This document shows positions 48,706-61,895 of a stretch of DNA of 64,000 bases, in pieces. The stretch comes from Pyxicephalus adspersus (taxonomy: Eukaryota > Chordata > Amphibia > Anura > Pyxicephalidae), in assembly GCF_032062135.1 (NCBI RefSeq), contig NC_092862.1, forward strand, positions 67,416,715-67,480,714, in the 5' to 3' direction. The translations under genes were made by a program, and so were the position numbers. Under the pieces are notes generated by a model. It saw only the letters and a list, made by a program, of their open reading frames with translations. It searched no databases and was not told the origin of the DNA. The stretch's first letter is position 1, and each line of letters starts with the position of its first letter.

Positions 48706-51700
48706 TATTTTTTACTCTTTGCATGTAGTTTAGGAATGCATCAAAGTGTACCTAAACTCAAGAACACAAATGAAATATACATGGCTGTTTATGACATTAC
48801 AATTTTTTAGGTCATTTTTCATTACAACTTACAGAATTTCCATACAAAGTTTTTTTTTTTTATACATGGAGCAAAGAGAAATATGATGGAACACCACTAC
48901 AAACATAAAAAAAAATATTTACTTTTTAAAAAGGCTGCAAACAGTGTGGTCCAGTTAGTATACAACATTGGATTATATAACAATGTTATCAACAGTAAGT
49001 GTGGTCTTTAGACATCAATATGCATTTCTGCCATACAGGGCAGTAATAGCATGCAGCAAACTGTCGATTGGCCATAAGTAGCAAATACCAAGAAAACTGT
49101 TATGCGAGATAACCAGCCCAAGTCAGTAAAGAAGAAGTACAATATAATAACTGCAGAGATTGCTTGTTATATTCTATTTAGGTTGTGTACTATATAGGTA
49201 TTTATGAGACAATTCTTGTGCACAATCTGTTTACCATCAGTAAGGCAGGTGTAGGAGTGGGATCATTTAACAATCTTATCTTTAGGGGACATCCCCTATT
49301 CTGATCAACTATTTCCTCTAAGCACAATCATATTTGTTTTGTCCAGCTATTTCATTTAAGATGTTAAGGTAACAAAAGTCAATAGTTTTCAATCGAGAGA
49401 ACTCTGTAATTGCAGAAAAGAATTAACATGTACTGTTAGAATATGATAGGTATAAATAGGGTGAATCCTTGCTTTTTTTCTATCCTGCCCAGAGAGGGAT
49501 TTTTTTCACAATGGGCCATAGATAGGTTAAATCCCATCTCTGGGTAAATCAAAGCTCACCCCTTGTATCTCCTGGGAAGACAAAACAGTGGGCAGTGAAA
49601 ATAATGTTTTATATGCTTGGAGATCGAGGTACTGCAAACTCTGTCAGGTAAGGTAATAATAGGCAAATATAAATATTGCAAGAGGAGGCCAGATTGAATT
49701 GTTCCTATATCATCTATTCAGGTATAGAGATTGTAAGGGCTTCATTTGGGTTGACTTGGGCAAGTGTCCTCCAGCACCCAAAACCAGATTGGCCAGGGGT
49801 TAGGTATTGCCAGACCTCTTTCATTACAGGGTCAATGGATTGTCTCCAATTTGATTCTAGGTTCAGAAAATGTTTCCATGGAAGCTGATCATTTGGAACT
49901 ATTTCCAAGGTAGCCAAACTGGTGCATTATATTCAAAGTATAACAGTTGGAACCCTCATATTACAGTATACTATTATGAGACTGGCTGAGCCAACAATAG
50001 TTATAGGTAGGTTGCTTCAGCTGTTTTCATTGTGCATAGTCATATTCAATTTAGCATAGTTTTAAGAATTGAGAGAGCTGATGAACCTTAGATAACTGCA
50101 CTAATTAACTACACATTACATACTTTACACACATTTGAGCTTACCAGTCTAACCATAGAAGAACATTTTAGATTGCATGCTTTAAAATATTTGAGTCAAG
50201 CACAAATGACACATTTTAATGACATAAACCCTGTATTTATGCTAGGGGCTGAAAAATAATAATTATCTTTTAATTAAAAGCACAAAAAAGATATAGAGTT
50301 AAAAAAGAGCATGTTGATGGTTTTAAATGCTATTTTAATTAAATGATGTCCAAGCTTGTAATGTCCAACTGTTCTTTCTAACCTGTGTTTGATGTTCTTT
50401 ATTTTTTTGCTGTTTGCAATTGCCAAGAACAATTTATGTAAGATGTGACCTCATGCCATTTTGCTATTAACATGACATGTAAATATTCCGCAAATCTATA
50501 TAGCTACAGCAGACCACTAAGAAAACCTGTTTATACCAAGAGACACAGTACACGTCAAATGAGTTCAGACTATCTATCAATCACTCTCAAGTGGCAGAAC
50601 TATCTATAGGAACCCCTGACCGCTTTGTGCCATTGTCAGGATTGAGATTAATATTACAAGATGGAGCTGAGACTTGTAACTTTTTTTTTCTTCTTGAAGC
50701 ACTAATACAGCAACGCTCTGAAATCCAGTATGCCGAGTTAAAGGGTAAACACTGCATTTCGACAGTCCAAAGTTCACCTTGCTTTTATGCCTCAGTGGAG
50801 TTTTAAATTCAACCTCATTTCCTTTGTAGTGATTTTAACGTACATTTTTGAAAATGTCAGCATGCCCCATACAACTAAACAGGCGAATGTGTTTGACCTA
50901 TATGTTCTGCTCTTGAGGGGGATTTCTATATAAAGCCTTCTTGTTTATTTGGCTTTCTGCAACAGTGACTATAATGCACCTGAGTTTCCATGATCATCTC
51001 AAGAAGAGATGAAAGTGAATGACCTAACCAAATTCAAAGCTATTTTCTCCAGAGTCTCTAAAACCCTCCACAATTCTGTGATGCAGAAACAAGGGCAAAG
51101 GCTATGTGCATAAATGTTACAAAATTTCTGCAATTACAGAAGCCAGCAATATGAATATACTAGTTCTGTCACCAGTGCAGTGCCAGTATTTATTTTTCCA
51201 TTTTCTATAGCTACAGCTTTATGCATCTCAATGAGTATTGTTGATAGTCTTATTATCTACTCACCCTATTTGGAATCTAAGGAAGCAGAACAAACTGTTA
51301 CTGAGCGTTTATTATATTGATTGTGCATTTGCATTCTTCTGGCATTCTCAACCTATAGATATTTAAATATTTATTTCAATTTTTATGTTAAGTGTATGCT
51401 TGCAAAGTAATGTGTAAGTATAACACTTTATTTATTTATTGCCCCTCAGTATTGGTTACTGTCAGCTTCTCACTGTTCTTTCACAGCCTCTGCTATTCTA
51501 AATTTATCAGCCACTCGCATGGTAACCTCTGCCCACCTGGTACTGCCAGCTTCCAACTTCCTAGGCTCAACTAGCATGGGGTAGGTATGTACAGGCAACA
51601 TACTGTGCCGCACTTTACATAGCCCTTATCACTGCACTCCATACCCTATGTTGTAAATTACATATCCATTACTAATGTCTCTGTTGCCTTAACAGCTGCT

Positions 51701-52919
51701 GGCTCCTGATTACAGCCAATTGTTTTTTTATAAATTCTTCTTTAATATTGGTTTAACCTAGGAGGCCTACAGACATGTACAACTAACTGCCAAGACCCCC
51801 TGTCCTTCTTGATGGGACTTGCAGCTGTTAATGTAAAACAGAAATTTAGTGTAACATTCTATTACATTGTATTTTCCACTTAATGCATCTGTATATCAAA
51901 GGCATACATTTTGATCCTCATATAATGTCAGTTAAAGTAACTTCACAAGTTTGAAAAACTAAAAAAAACATGAAATTTGTTGCCATTCAGACTTATGTTA
52001 TCCCTAGTTTAACTCTAATTAGCTCTAATTAACTTCTTCTTCACCTTCCCCCTCATTTTTTCTCCTGACATTTTATCTGTATAATGCATAATGTCTATTT
52101 TTTACCTTTGTTTGTTGTTTTGTATAACAGATTGTGCAAAAGGGAAAAAACATTATTTCCTGGTCGAAATGCTGTTATTAGAAAAAAAGGAACATCTTTT
52201 CATTATTTCTTTGTCTTCTTGTCTAACGTTTGCATTGGAAATTAAAAAAAAAAATGTTTGAAAGACATTACCATCAAGTCTTGTTTGTCTGAACTTCTGA
52301 AAAAAAAAACAATAAATGTATGACTATGGTTTTTTAAGTAATGACAAAATTATTGCTGAATCAGTGTGCCAATGGTAATAAAGTAAAATTTGCCCTAGTC
52401 CATAAAGGAGATACAGGTGCAGGGAATGAAGAGATTCCGGTAGGATCATGGAAAGTGTTAACCCCCCCGTACTTGTGCAGAAAACCACATTATTTTAAAG
52501 CATTTATGTGTTCTACTTTTTGAACTGTAATTAAGTTATACTTGTTGATCCTTCGGTGCTGCTGTGCAGACTTTACTTGCAGTGGATGGCCATTCTGATC
52601 TAAAGCTAGATAAAAAAAAATCTCACTTTGCAGAGTGAACATGCGCTACTTTTTTAGTATACAAGCCCTACTGAATGCCTTCCTTATTCTGACTGTCTGC
52701 ATATACCGAGCAGATGCAGACAAGATAAATGTAAACAGATTGTGATGAGCTAAAATATGGAGAAAGAAAAAGAAAGGTATGATGGTATAGTTACAACGTT
52801 GCAAAGATCCTAGAGTTCCTGGGGTTGCTTCATTAAAAATGTGCCAAACAATTTTTGTGTACAGCAGTCCCCGATGACTGTGGAGTAAAGCACAGCAGGG
52901 TGCCACTCATCTTACCCCC
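48706..52919. other. Intergenic, mostly unrecognised
   Basis: AT-rich. A minus-strand stretch at 49710-49920 reading PWKHFLNLE and DPVMKEVWQYL weakly resembles the far C-terminus of an L1 ORF2. Elsewhere (50591-51574) there are only short frames without recognisable domains. Confidence 0.35.
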
Positions 52920-53066
52920 TCACCTCTCTAATAAACTGAACGGCACTGTGTGTACAGTGCTCGTTTATTCTCCTGTCGCTGGAAATATTCATGGAAGGTT
53001 GTTTCCAGCAACAATCATCTGATTATCATCAGTTTATCGGACTTCTGTACTAGACTTTAAGGAGTA
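52920..53066. repeat. MITE fragment with GGCACTGTGTGTACAGTGCTCG
   Basis: The segment shares GCACTGTGTGTACAGTGCTC-type sequence with the reverse complement of 48070-48095 and ends with TCAGTTTATCGGACTTCTG. It is a half-copy related to the GCTGCGTACAC group. Confidence 0.4.
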
Positions 53067-55738
53067 AATAGGCTGTTTATCTTAGTAAATGAGGTTAAAT
53101 TGCGCTAATAAAAATTTATTTTGTTTAAATTTTCATGAACATAATTGGGTATTGGAGCATAGCTGTATCTCATTCACCAAGATAAGTGACAATTCACATG
53201 CTCTACTTCTTTAATAAATCAACCTCAATTGAAAAGTTCGGTAATCCTTTATTGAGCCGCATGCAGATTTGTATAATCTCAGGATCTGCATTTACAGATT
53301 GCACTCTCCATCATGTGTTATTTAGTTGTTTCTGTTTTTGCCTTGTAGGGGTTGCATGGTTATTAGATTTACTATTTAGTATGTTAAAGAAAACCTGGAA
53401 AGGTTAAATACAGGAGCTGCCATATTTGACTTCTTTTTAAATGTCAGATCTTATCCAAAGCCAGGCTTCACTGCCCAGGGAGTTGCAGAGGTAGAACAAG
53501 CATGGAGGATAGGAGTTCAGACTTTCAACTGTTGTGATATTGAGGGATTGTGCAGCACATAGTACACAGCTATACAGTTGTAAAAGTTCATTTTTTTCGA
53601 ACTAAATAAAAGCTTCCTTCAGCAAATGGTAACAGAAACAAAGGCTTCCAGCAGCCAACTTTAAAAAAGCCCCAAACTGGGAAAGTCACTCACAATAACA
53701 GATCCCCTATTTTGGGGGGTTGTAGCTTTCAATGCAAGGTCGCCTTCCACTGTTGTCCCAAAATCTTGGCTCCAAACTCTTCTAGTTTGTTACCGCACCT
53801 AAGTATTCATATCTATTCAGGAAAGATACACCTTTCATCCTCCAGAACTTCCTAGGAATATAAAGCTCCATCTGTCAGCACAGTTATACCCCACAGTGTC
53901 ATTTTGATTGCACAAAAAAGATGACCAGATGACTATTAAATACATAATGATTTACATTTTAAACTTTGCTCTGCAATAATGAAATATTGTTTAGACACAG
54001 GACATGATATATAGGCACACAAATAGTAAGCCGACTGACCACCTGGCTGACATGAAAGCACTTTTATAGTTATACTTTACATTAGCTTAATTGTTTCATC
54101 CATGTTAGTAGCTTTTGCTTGCTGACAGTAAAGATTATTAATGAGAATATCCATAATGAAAGTACTTTGTACTAGAATTTTTTGGCAATGTTAGGTTAAG
54201 TAAAATATCACAGACAACAAGAAGCTTGATATACTTATACTTTAAATTTTTATTTCCTAAATGATACTTCTACCTATAAATAACAGTTATTAATGGTTCC
54301 ACATATGGAATAGCCCTTTTTTATGGATTGGATGGATTATATTGGTACATGGAATGTAGAGAATTCTAATAATAATGGACAGGGCTCAGTGTGTACTAGT
54401 TAGGTGGTACTAGAGAAGAAAATATTCGAGAATTACTTGATCAAGGCAATACCTTTTGGTACATCTGAAATTTCCTCCCATGAGATGGATTTGCTATTAC
54501 TACTTCTGTGGCGTTTTGCGTTACGCCGTTGTTATCTGGGATAGACTGATATAGGGAATTCTAGTTTTGTAAATACATTTTTTCAACTCAAAATATTCCA
54601 TACTATCAGAATATTATTTAGAGTGTTTGGGCCAGTAAATTATGAGACTATATCCTCCACGAAAAATATGAAAAACCATATTTTCAAAAATTATTAAGAA
54701 ACCAGAAAACAAACATTTTTTTTTTCAAAATGTCTTAGGGGGGTTAATGGGAACATCTAGCAGAATTTCCCAGGTGGAAAACATAGATATAGGGGACAAA
54801 ACACATTTACACTGCAACCAGGGATCCAGATGTTTTTATTATTAGTTTTGTTATAAATGTTCCATTTTTTACATTGTATTATTTGAAGATACAGCTTTCT
54901 CCCCTGCCCATTAGAGAGCAAAATGTTTTCCTGCAGTGCAATTTATGCAAGTGTTACATTTACAGTGTATCTGCAAACATTGAGATGTTAGCCCTCAGCT
55001 GCTGCATTGCAAATGTAAATACAGGTCTCTATACCATAGGGCCCAACAGATGAGTTTCTGGTCCTCCAGTAGGTCAGTCCAATTCTGGCTGCTTGGCAAA
55101 GCGCTAAAGTACATTGTACTGTGCTGACAAATATAGAGCAGGTAAGATGGTGATGAAAGTTGGTGCATTGGGCATGAAATGCCACAACATTGCGCATTTT
55201 AATTTGTTACCAAACGCACAGTAATGTCCATGTGTTCAGCACACTGTACTGCATTGGGCATGTGTATATGGACCCTATAGAACCCTCAAGTATTGCTTTT
55301 CATTGCATCCAATACAAATGGGCACAATATAAATGGTTTGGGGTTTTGTTTTAAGAACCAGTATGTCGAAATTTTAACCTGAAACACTGTAACTCTGAAA
55401 CAAAGTAACTCTGTAAAGGTATGAAATACTGAAATGTGCTTAATGATTCTCTAGATGCGATCATATATAAATTAATTACTCATATGTTTACAGCTGCCAG
55501 ATGTCATATCACAGCTAGATGGAAGCCCTGCATTTTCACACTTCCATAGATATGATGAAAAATAATAACAAGACACATTTCACACAGAAAATATGTGACA
55601 CACTTTTGCTTAATATGAAAAAAAAACTAGATAACTAGTATTATTTTTATATCAATAATTTAGAATTTATTTTGCAAGTATTTCAATTGTTTTTTTGTGT
55701 TGCACTGTAATTTTGTAATTTCTGTTGCATGATGTTAA
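53067..55738. other. Intergenic, little recognised
   Basis: AT-rich. A TG/CA-rich patch at 54975-55280 with GTGCATTGGGCATG twice looks like an eroded MITE. No coding exon seen. Confidence 0.4.
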
Positions 55739-55739
55739 A

Positions 55740-55773
<34 letters not shown>
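55739..55773. repeat. (TA)n microsatellite
   Basis: ATATAT run with one TTT interruption, directly left of the Tigger-like element. Confidence 0.85.
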
Positions 55774-55775
55774 TA

Positions 55776-56170
55776 CAGTGATACCTTGGTATAGGACCTT
55801 AATCCGTTCAAGATCCTTGCACTTATACCAAACAAAATTTTCCCATAAGAAAAAAAAAGAAAAAATGATGAATCTGTTCCCATGAAAAAAAAATCCTATT
55901 GTTATTGGCATATTATACATTGATGGGGCTGTATGAAATAATTTTAACACTGCTTACTACTAAAATACATAAATACAAAAGCAATTATTGAAATAAATGA
56001 AAATTTAACCTCACTTTGCTTGCTGAGAAGAGTAGAGTGCCTACTAGGATGGTTCTGAGGACAGAGGAGGAGGAGATGTTATGTAATTCACAGAGTTATA
56101 GCGCGGGTTGTTCACTGAACGGTAGCAACTGGTGTTCTGACCCTCATGGGCAGTCGTGGGTTTGTCTCGA
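55776..56170 (+). mobile_element. Tigger-like MITE, right end lost
   Basis: After a TA, CAGTGATACCTTGGTATA, then AATCCGTTCAAGATC and TTTTCCCATAAGAAA, a well-known vertebrate pogo/Tigger-type terminus. The inverted right end is not found; the copy runs into the microsatellite at 56179. Confidence 0.6.
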
Positions 56171-56173
56171 GAA

Positions 56174-56178
<5 letters not shown>

Positions 56179-56216
<38 letters not shown>
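56179..56216. repeat. (TA)n microsatellite
   Basis: About sixteen AT dinucleotides followed by a GTATATACA variant. Confidence 0.9.
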
Positions 56217-56218
<2 letters not shown>

Positions 56219-57329
56219 CAATCAAGGAAAGATAGTAGTAGTTCTTAATCTGGGTCTTCACTTCTTTGACAATTGACACTTTGACAATCAGCTATATATA
56301 TTCCTACATTCCAATAAAATAAAATATATACATTTACACAAGATACATAAATTGTTATTCTCTGTACAGTTCAATACCCAACAGATACACTATTCTTCAA
56401 AGTATGTCTATGAACTTCCATTTTTCGGCACTATTTTTACCTAAATGAAATAGACAAAAAACAAACATAATGACAAATAGTTGGATACTGTTCCTTTTAA
56501 ATAATCTAATACCTAATCCCTATGTTCTGTCTATACAGTGGTATTATTTTATTTTCAGCTAACATAAATGAAGTATAAAATATTGCAGAACCAAAAGAAT
56601 ATACAAAATTTGCAGAGGTGTCTCATCTTCCCTCAGTTACTGTACATTTAGAGATACCAAGGAAGCACCAGCAGCTCATACATCCAATGTAAATGTAGCA
56701 GAATAGTTATGAGTACTTATACTAAATTCTGTTTAAATAGACTCCAAAATGTGAAAAATATTGTTGTCAACGGGAATAGTGAACATTTTGATTAAATAAT
56801 TAATTAATACCTATTACTTCAATTGAAGACATGGCTGTGTTTGCAGATAACACACCTGGCAAAATAATAATTTTATTCCTGCATACTAATAACTGGTACA
56901 CTTGGACTAAAACATATTTTAATAAACATATTTAAAAAATAATATTTCTCTGTTTACATCAAGCAAAGTGTTTGGGAGTGTAAAAATTCTATTTATATAG
57001 ATACTATATTTCTAACACAAGTAACAGCTGTGGTTTTATTTAAACTCTTGTGGATGTTAGATATGTGACCCTAAAAAACCTTATTACAATGCACAAAAAG
57101 AGCTGACATAAATTAGGGTCAGAATCCATAAAAAGGATTCACCAGAGCACTGCTCAGTGGATGATGGGCTTTGCTGTGGGCAGTTTCTGGGTTGTGGCTC
57201 TCAGGCAGACCTGGTAAAGCCAATCGTAAAACAAGGATCCAAGGTTACAGACAAATTGAATCAGGAAAAGGCTGTAGGTCAGTGCTGGCAGTAAACAGAT
57301 TAGTCAGGAACAAGCAAGTGTAGGTAAAC
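56217..57329. other. Intergenic, nothing recognised
   Basis: AT-rich unique sequence without coding frames or known repeats. Confidence 0.45.
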
Positions 57330-57850
57330 CATCCTTCCCACCACTCCTCTTCTGCATCTCTTAGTAGTTATCTTCACTGGCTTCCAATTCAAGCTCCTGT
57401 GCTTTGCTTTCAATATTTTCTACAGTTCTTGTCCCACTTACCTTTCTGACCTGGTGAAAAAATACTCCCCTAGCTGCTCTCTTCACTCCTCTAATGACCT
57501 ACTACTGACTTCCGTACTCATAACCTCATCACACGCATGGCTCCAAGACTTTCCCAGAGCTGCCCCGACTCTCTGGAATGGTCTTCCTCGTCCTATTCAG
57601 CTTGCTTCTACTCATATACTCATATACTCATTTAAATGAGCACTCAAAACCCATTTTTTCAAACTTGCGTCTCCGTCTTCCTCTGTTTTTTAAAACCCTC
57701 ACTACTACCTAGAACTACATATCTTCTATTGTTTGTTACTTATCTCACCTTCTAGATTGTAAGCTCTTCGGGGCAGGGTCCTCTCCTTCTCCTATGTACA
57801 GCAATGTGTAATATGTTGACACTAAATAAATTCTGTTTAATAATGATAAA
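57330..57850 (+). pseudogene. 3' end of a CR1/L2-type LINE
   Basis: The frame 57454-57639 carries the C-terminal part of a non-LTR reverse transcriptase: LP.YLSDLVKKYSPSCSLHSS-like sequence, then APTLWNGLPRPIQLAST, then SFK and, in the next frame, ALKTHFFKLAS. This corresponds to the conserved ending WN.LP..+R...S...FK..LKT.LF. The 3' UTR has AGATTGTAAGCTCTTCGGGG, CAGGGTCCTCTCC and ACACTAAATAAATTCTGTTTAATAATGATAA, a LINE tail with short terminal repeats. The copy is 5'-truncated, as is usual for LINEs. Its tail resembles the SINE tails at 12280 and 33440. Confidence 0.85.
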
Positions 57851-58186
57851 CCAGAGATGCAGCAAGCAGGATAAGAGGAGCCCAGATGTAGAGTGGCAAC
57901 AAGTAATTGGAGCACAAAGATCATAGGAGTGCTTTTTCCTGATTGATTGTGGTGCCAATACTCCTGCCAAATACTGGAAGTGATGGGAGCAAAAAATATT
58001 ACATGATCTTTGATATATCAAGATTTTGATTATTATAATACACTGTGATTTCTGATAAATTCTGCATTGTAGATTGTTACGTTTTGTTCCACTGGGTCAA
58101 CAGAGTCAAGTTAATATTATTGACCCTTCCCAATTGTGTATAGTTAGTTTGAAGGAATATGCAATTATTTTCAGGATCGATTCACT

Positions 58187-58403
58187 GGGCATGATTTATT
58201 AAAGCTTTTTAAAACTGGAGAATATAGACATAGGAGAACATGCGTGATTCAGCAAACCTAAAATGGACTTGGACAAGGATTGAAAACATTTGCCAATATT
58301 AGGAACTTATTTTAAGAAATCTATTCCAGTTTTGCTGGATCACAAACATTAACCCATGATAGTGTGTCTTCAATAGTCCTTGAGTGATTTAATTAATCAG
58401 GCC
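58187..58403. mobile_element. Palindromic MITE, copy 4
   Basis: Starts GGGCATGATTTATTAAAGC and ends ATTTAATTAATCAGGCC, with the inner GATTCAGCAAACCTA / TTTTGCTGGATC pair. More diverged than the copies at 17352 and 44236; no clear target duplication. Confidence 0.72.
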
Positions 58404-61400
58404 TTTTGAGAGAGGGCTAAAAAAAATTCAAAATAGGCAAACCCAATTTGAGGTTTATAGGAAAAGGATCCTGCAAGTAAGTTCTAGTATTTTTTAGAGC
58501 CAATAGGCAAATTACTATAAAAATTGCATGGCAATTGACATAGAGACATGTATCAATGCAAGAATAAAAAAAAATAAATATGGCATAGCTAGGAAAGGGA
58601 CTTGGCTGTGCGGCTACATGAAAATATTAAAACATTTTAAATAACATGCTTGGCGAATGCTGAATGTGGTTTTACAAAACTGTACCATTTTTATAGAAAG
58701 GGGTGACAGCATACACTGACAGCATATATTTGTCCAAAAAATATTTTTTTATTTTACAAAAAACTTTGCCTATATACAGCACCTCAATTTGTTACATGCT
58801 TACTTTTTTTATAAAGAATAAATGGGCTTAAAGGGTATAATATTCATTATTTTCCTAATGCACAATTGAGACCTTACAGGTCCTTATGGCAGTAAAACAA
58901 ACAATTGTGTAGCCTGAAAAAACAACGAACAAAGCCTAAAAGAAATGAAAAATAGAGTAACTCAAGCTATAATTCACAAAGAGAAAGAAGCTACCCTAGC
59001 CAATATTATAGAATAATTTACTAAAATATGTAAGCCTTTGGTAGACCAGTATGTACTCCCCTAATGTTAAAGATTGTTTTCCAAAATATAAACCTATGTC
59101 TCCTTTGTTACAATGTATGTACCTATTGTTAATATTATAATAATATTATTGTATTTATTACCAATATATTACACAGCACTATAGTGCAAGCTTGGGTTTG
59201 CAACCCCCGTTTTCTAATGTTCCCCTATTGTCCTGTCCCTCATATTTATTTTTTTACTTTTTGTTATTTTGGTACCCTTCCTTCTCCTTTCTTGCACACT
59301 TCTAAAATGTGTTATGCTACTTGATTCAACATCTTTATCTGCTTCTTATCCTACTGTTGTGAACATATACGGTATATTGAAGCAGAACAAAAATGTAGGT
59401 GTTTTCAGCATCAAGTTTTTCATTTGCAATAAAGGACCTACTTTGATTAGCAAAATAAAATTGGCCAGTAGTATTCACTGATGCAAAACTGTCCTGCCAC
59501 TGGTTTATTTCCATGAAACTCTCAAAAGCCACAGATGATACACCAGTGTAAAAATGGAAACCAGAAGGATATTATGTTGACAAAGGCTAGGCACAAAATA
59601 ACTAGAGACGGAAAGCAATGGTTGAGGTTTTGCCTGATACAGCTGTGTAAAATTGGCCATCTTCAGAAGGTATAAGGTAGCAATAAACATTTGGCCAGTA
59701 GCTGAGCAGTTTTCTTAAGGAATAATATAGGTGTAACCAGTGTATGTCTAAAAGTTTGTTTAGAGGAGTGTCACATAATTAGTGACGATTTACTGTTTTT
59801 GTGCTTAGTTTTTTGTTTTTTTTAAGAAAGAAATTACAAACTGCAAACAAAAGGCAGCCCCAAAACAACGAGTAGATGCTCTGAGAATTAAAGCACCTTT
59901 CAACATAAAAGTCAAGAAATTCCAATAAGATAGAAAATAATTCCAAAATATTACCCCTGAAATAAAAGCCCATAGCAGGTAAAGGACAGCAGTCAAAAGT
60001 TACTACTAACCTCAAATTAACAAATCAATTACAGACAAAAATATTCCCAATTTTTGCAACAAAAAAGCAGCAAAAAAGTTTATTGGACAAAGAATTAGAA
60101 ATCAGAATTAAAATACAGTATCTAAAATTACTGTAAAATCTACAAATACAGTTTGTCTACCTTTCCTGTCAATTCCCAACATAAACTTCCAAAACATTGA
60201 CACTATGGTTGTTTTGTGAACCCCCTTAATAAATGTATGGACTAGTTTATCCAATGCCACTGTATTGTTTCTCTTGCTTGCCACAGTTTAAAGGCTATGC
60301 AGGTTTAAAAGAACATTTCTGTGCAATTAAAGCATACATTTCACATAGTACCTTATCAATGTCCTTGCAGTTCAATTCTGATTCCATGGTTTACTGACAT
60401 TTTTCACATTCATTTTTGTTATTTTTTCCCATTTTTCAAATCAGCTTTAGTAAGTATCAATATTTAATGCCCACTTTGTTTATAGAAAACCTCACAGCAA
60501 TGATATTTTTAATGTACCTGGATTTAGGTCTGCATTATATTGAATCCACTTTAAAGACCACAAAATTGTATGAATACCTTTATAGAAGCAATTGTTTTCA
60601 GCTTTCTGGATTTGACTAACGTCCTATGCTGTATCCGTACCTACACTGTAAATCTGTACAACATTTGAAAGACCATTTACTAGTAAATCCTAATTTTATG
60701 GCTCCTTCAGTTTAAAATATTTACCTCCACTAGCGGAACTTTTTCTTTTAAAGTTAGGAATCTGCAAGCAATGTAAACAACTGCAAGAATGACAACATTG
60801 GGAAAATATCCTGCACAAGCAGATTAAAAGCAGATCATTTAAAACCAGAATACTCATTTTTGTTCAGAATAAATTATCAGATTAAGTGATCCAACAATTT
60901 ATATATATAGGTACAAATGATGCTAAAATAACATTTGGAATGTTCAGTTTTAGCTTGTAACCTTGATAATTTTTCTAATGATAATTTTCTTGAAAGTACT
61001 GGCTGAAGATTCTCTAGGAGCATTTTTCACTTTCAACCTGACAAGCCTTTTTTTCCAAATACACCACAGTAAGGAGGAAGTCTGGTATATGAGGATGAAT
61101 TTGACAACCCCTTTTATGATTGTGACATTGAAGTACACAGTTGTTGACATAACAGCCAGGGAAGCAATTTCTGCGCTCACAGAAATGATTAAGCTATCAT
61201 ACCTATGCATAGCAACTAAACTAATGCATTCTTCCTTTTCTGAAAGTATTTTAAAGTAATTGTAAAGTAATACATGAAAATGAAATTGTTCTAACAGTTT
61301 ATTACCAAAGAAAAAATGCAAAATATGAATGTATTATATGAATTTTCCACTATTACCAAAAATATACCGATTACTAAGAGTCTGCCACTAAAAATATATG

Positions 61401-61589
61401 CATTGCTTTTACTTAAATTAAATTACTGCATTTGAGTATCATTTTTGGTTCCACATCCCCCCAACACTCATTGACATGGCGACATCTTTCCAAAGATCTC
61501 CTACAGTTTTCAGGTTACTGCAGTCATGTATTTATTTAGTATAGTGCTCTTTTATCTCCTTTTTTACATGTAGTGAAAACAAATACATA
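58404..61589. other. Intergenic, little recognised
   Basis: AT-rich. At 59130-59186 the + strand reads ATTATTGTATTTATTACCAATATATTACACAGCAC, the reverse of the SINE/LINE tail. Overlapping frames on both strands near 60950-61321 have no recognisable motif. Confidence 0.4.
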
Positions 61590-61895
61590 GTTAGCCACTC
61601 CAAGGCACATGGCAAACTTCTACTATGATCCCAGGAGCTGCAGACCACATTGCAGGTAACACAATTGCGTGCAGGTGCAACATGCAAGGTGCTTTTTTCT
61701 TCAGAGAAGGAAAAACAAATGCATGGCCCAAAAGTTGAACCATATCTTGGTTCATTGCAATTGCATGTAAACATGCAGAAAATGATTCCCAAATGCTCTT
61801 CTTCATTTGGGAGTGGTTGGGGCTGTGGTTGAACCTGTGGTGGAACACAACGGTCAGCCGCAGGTCTAAAATGACCCCGAATCACAGGAAATAAT
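61590..61895 (+). repeat. MITE-like dispersed repeat, partner of 7872-8165
   Basis: GGGGCTGTGGTTGAACCTG, GGTGGAACACAACGGTC and AGGTCTAAAATGACC match the reverse complement of the intronic block at 7872-7925. GC-richer than its surroundings, with overlapping frames on both strands that do not look like protein. Confidence 0.45.

Noticed and set aside
49710..49920. L1 ORF2 C-terminus as a full feature
   Set aside because: PWKHFLNLE and DPVMKEVWQYL are suggestive, but there is no motif strong enough to separate it from chance.
60950..61321. 123-codon minus-strand frame
   Set aside because: AT-rich low-complexity composition, a competing frame on the other strand, no recognisable motif and no splice context.
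61532..61885. 117-codon minus-strand frame as a gene
   Set aside because: It lies in a repeat also found at 7872-8165, where the frame is not kept.
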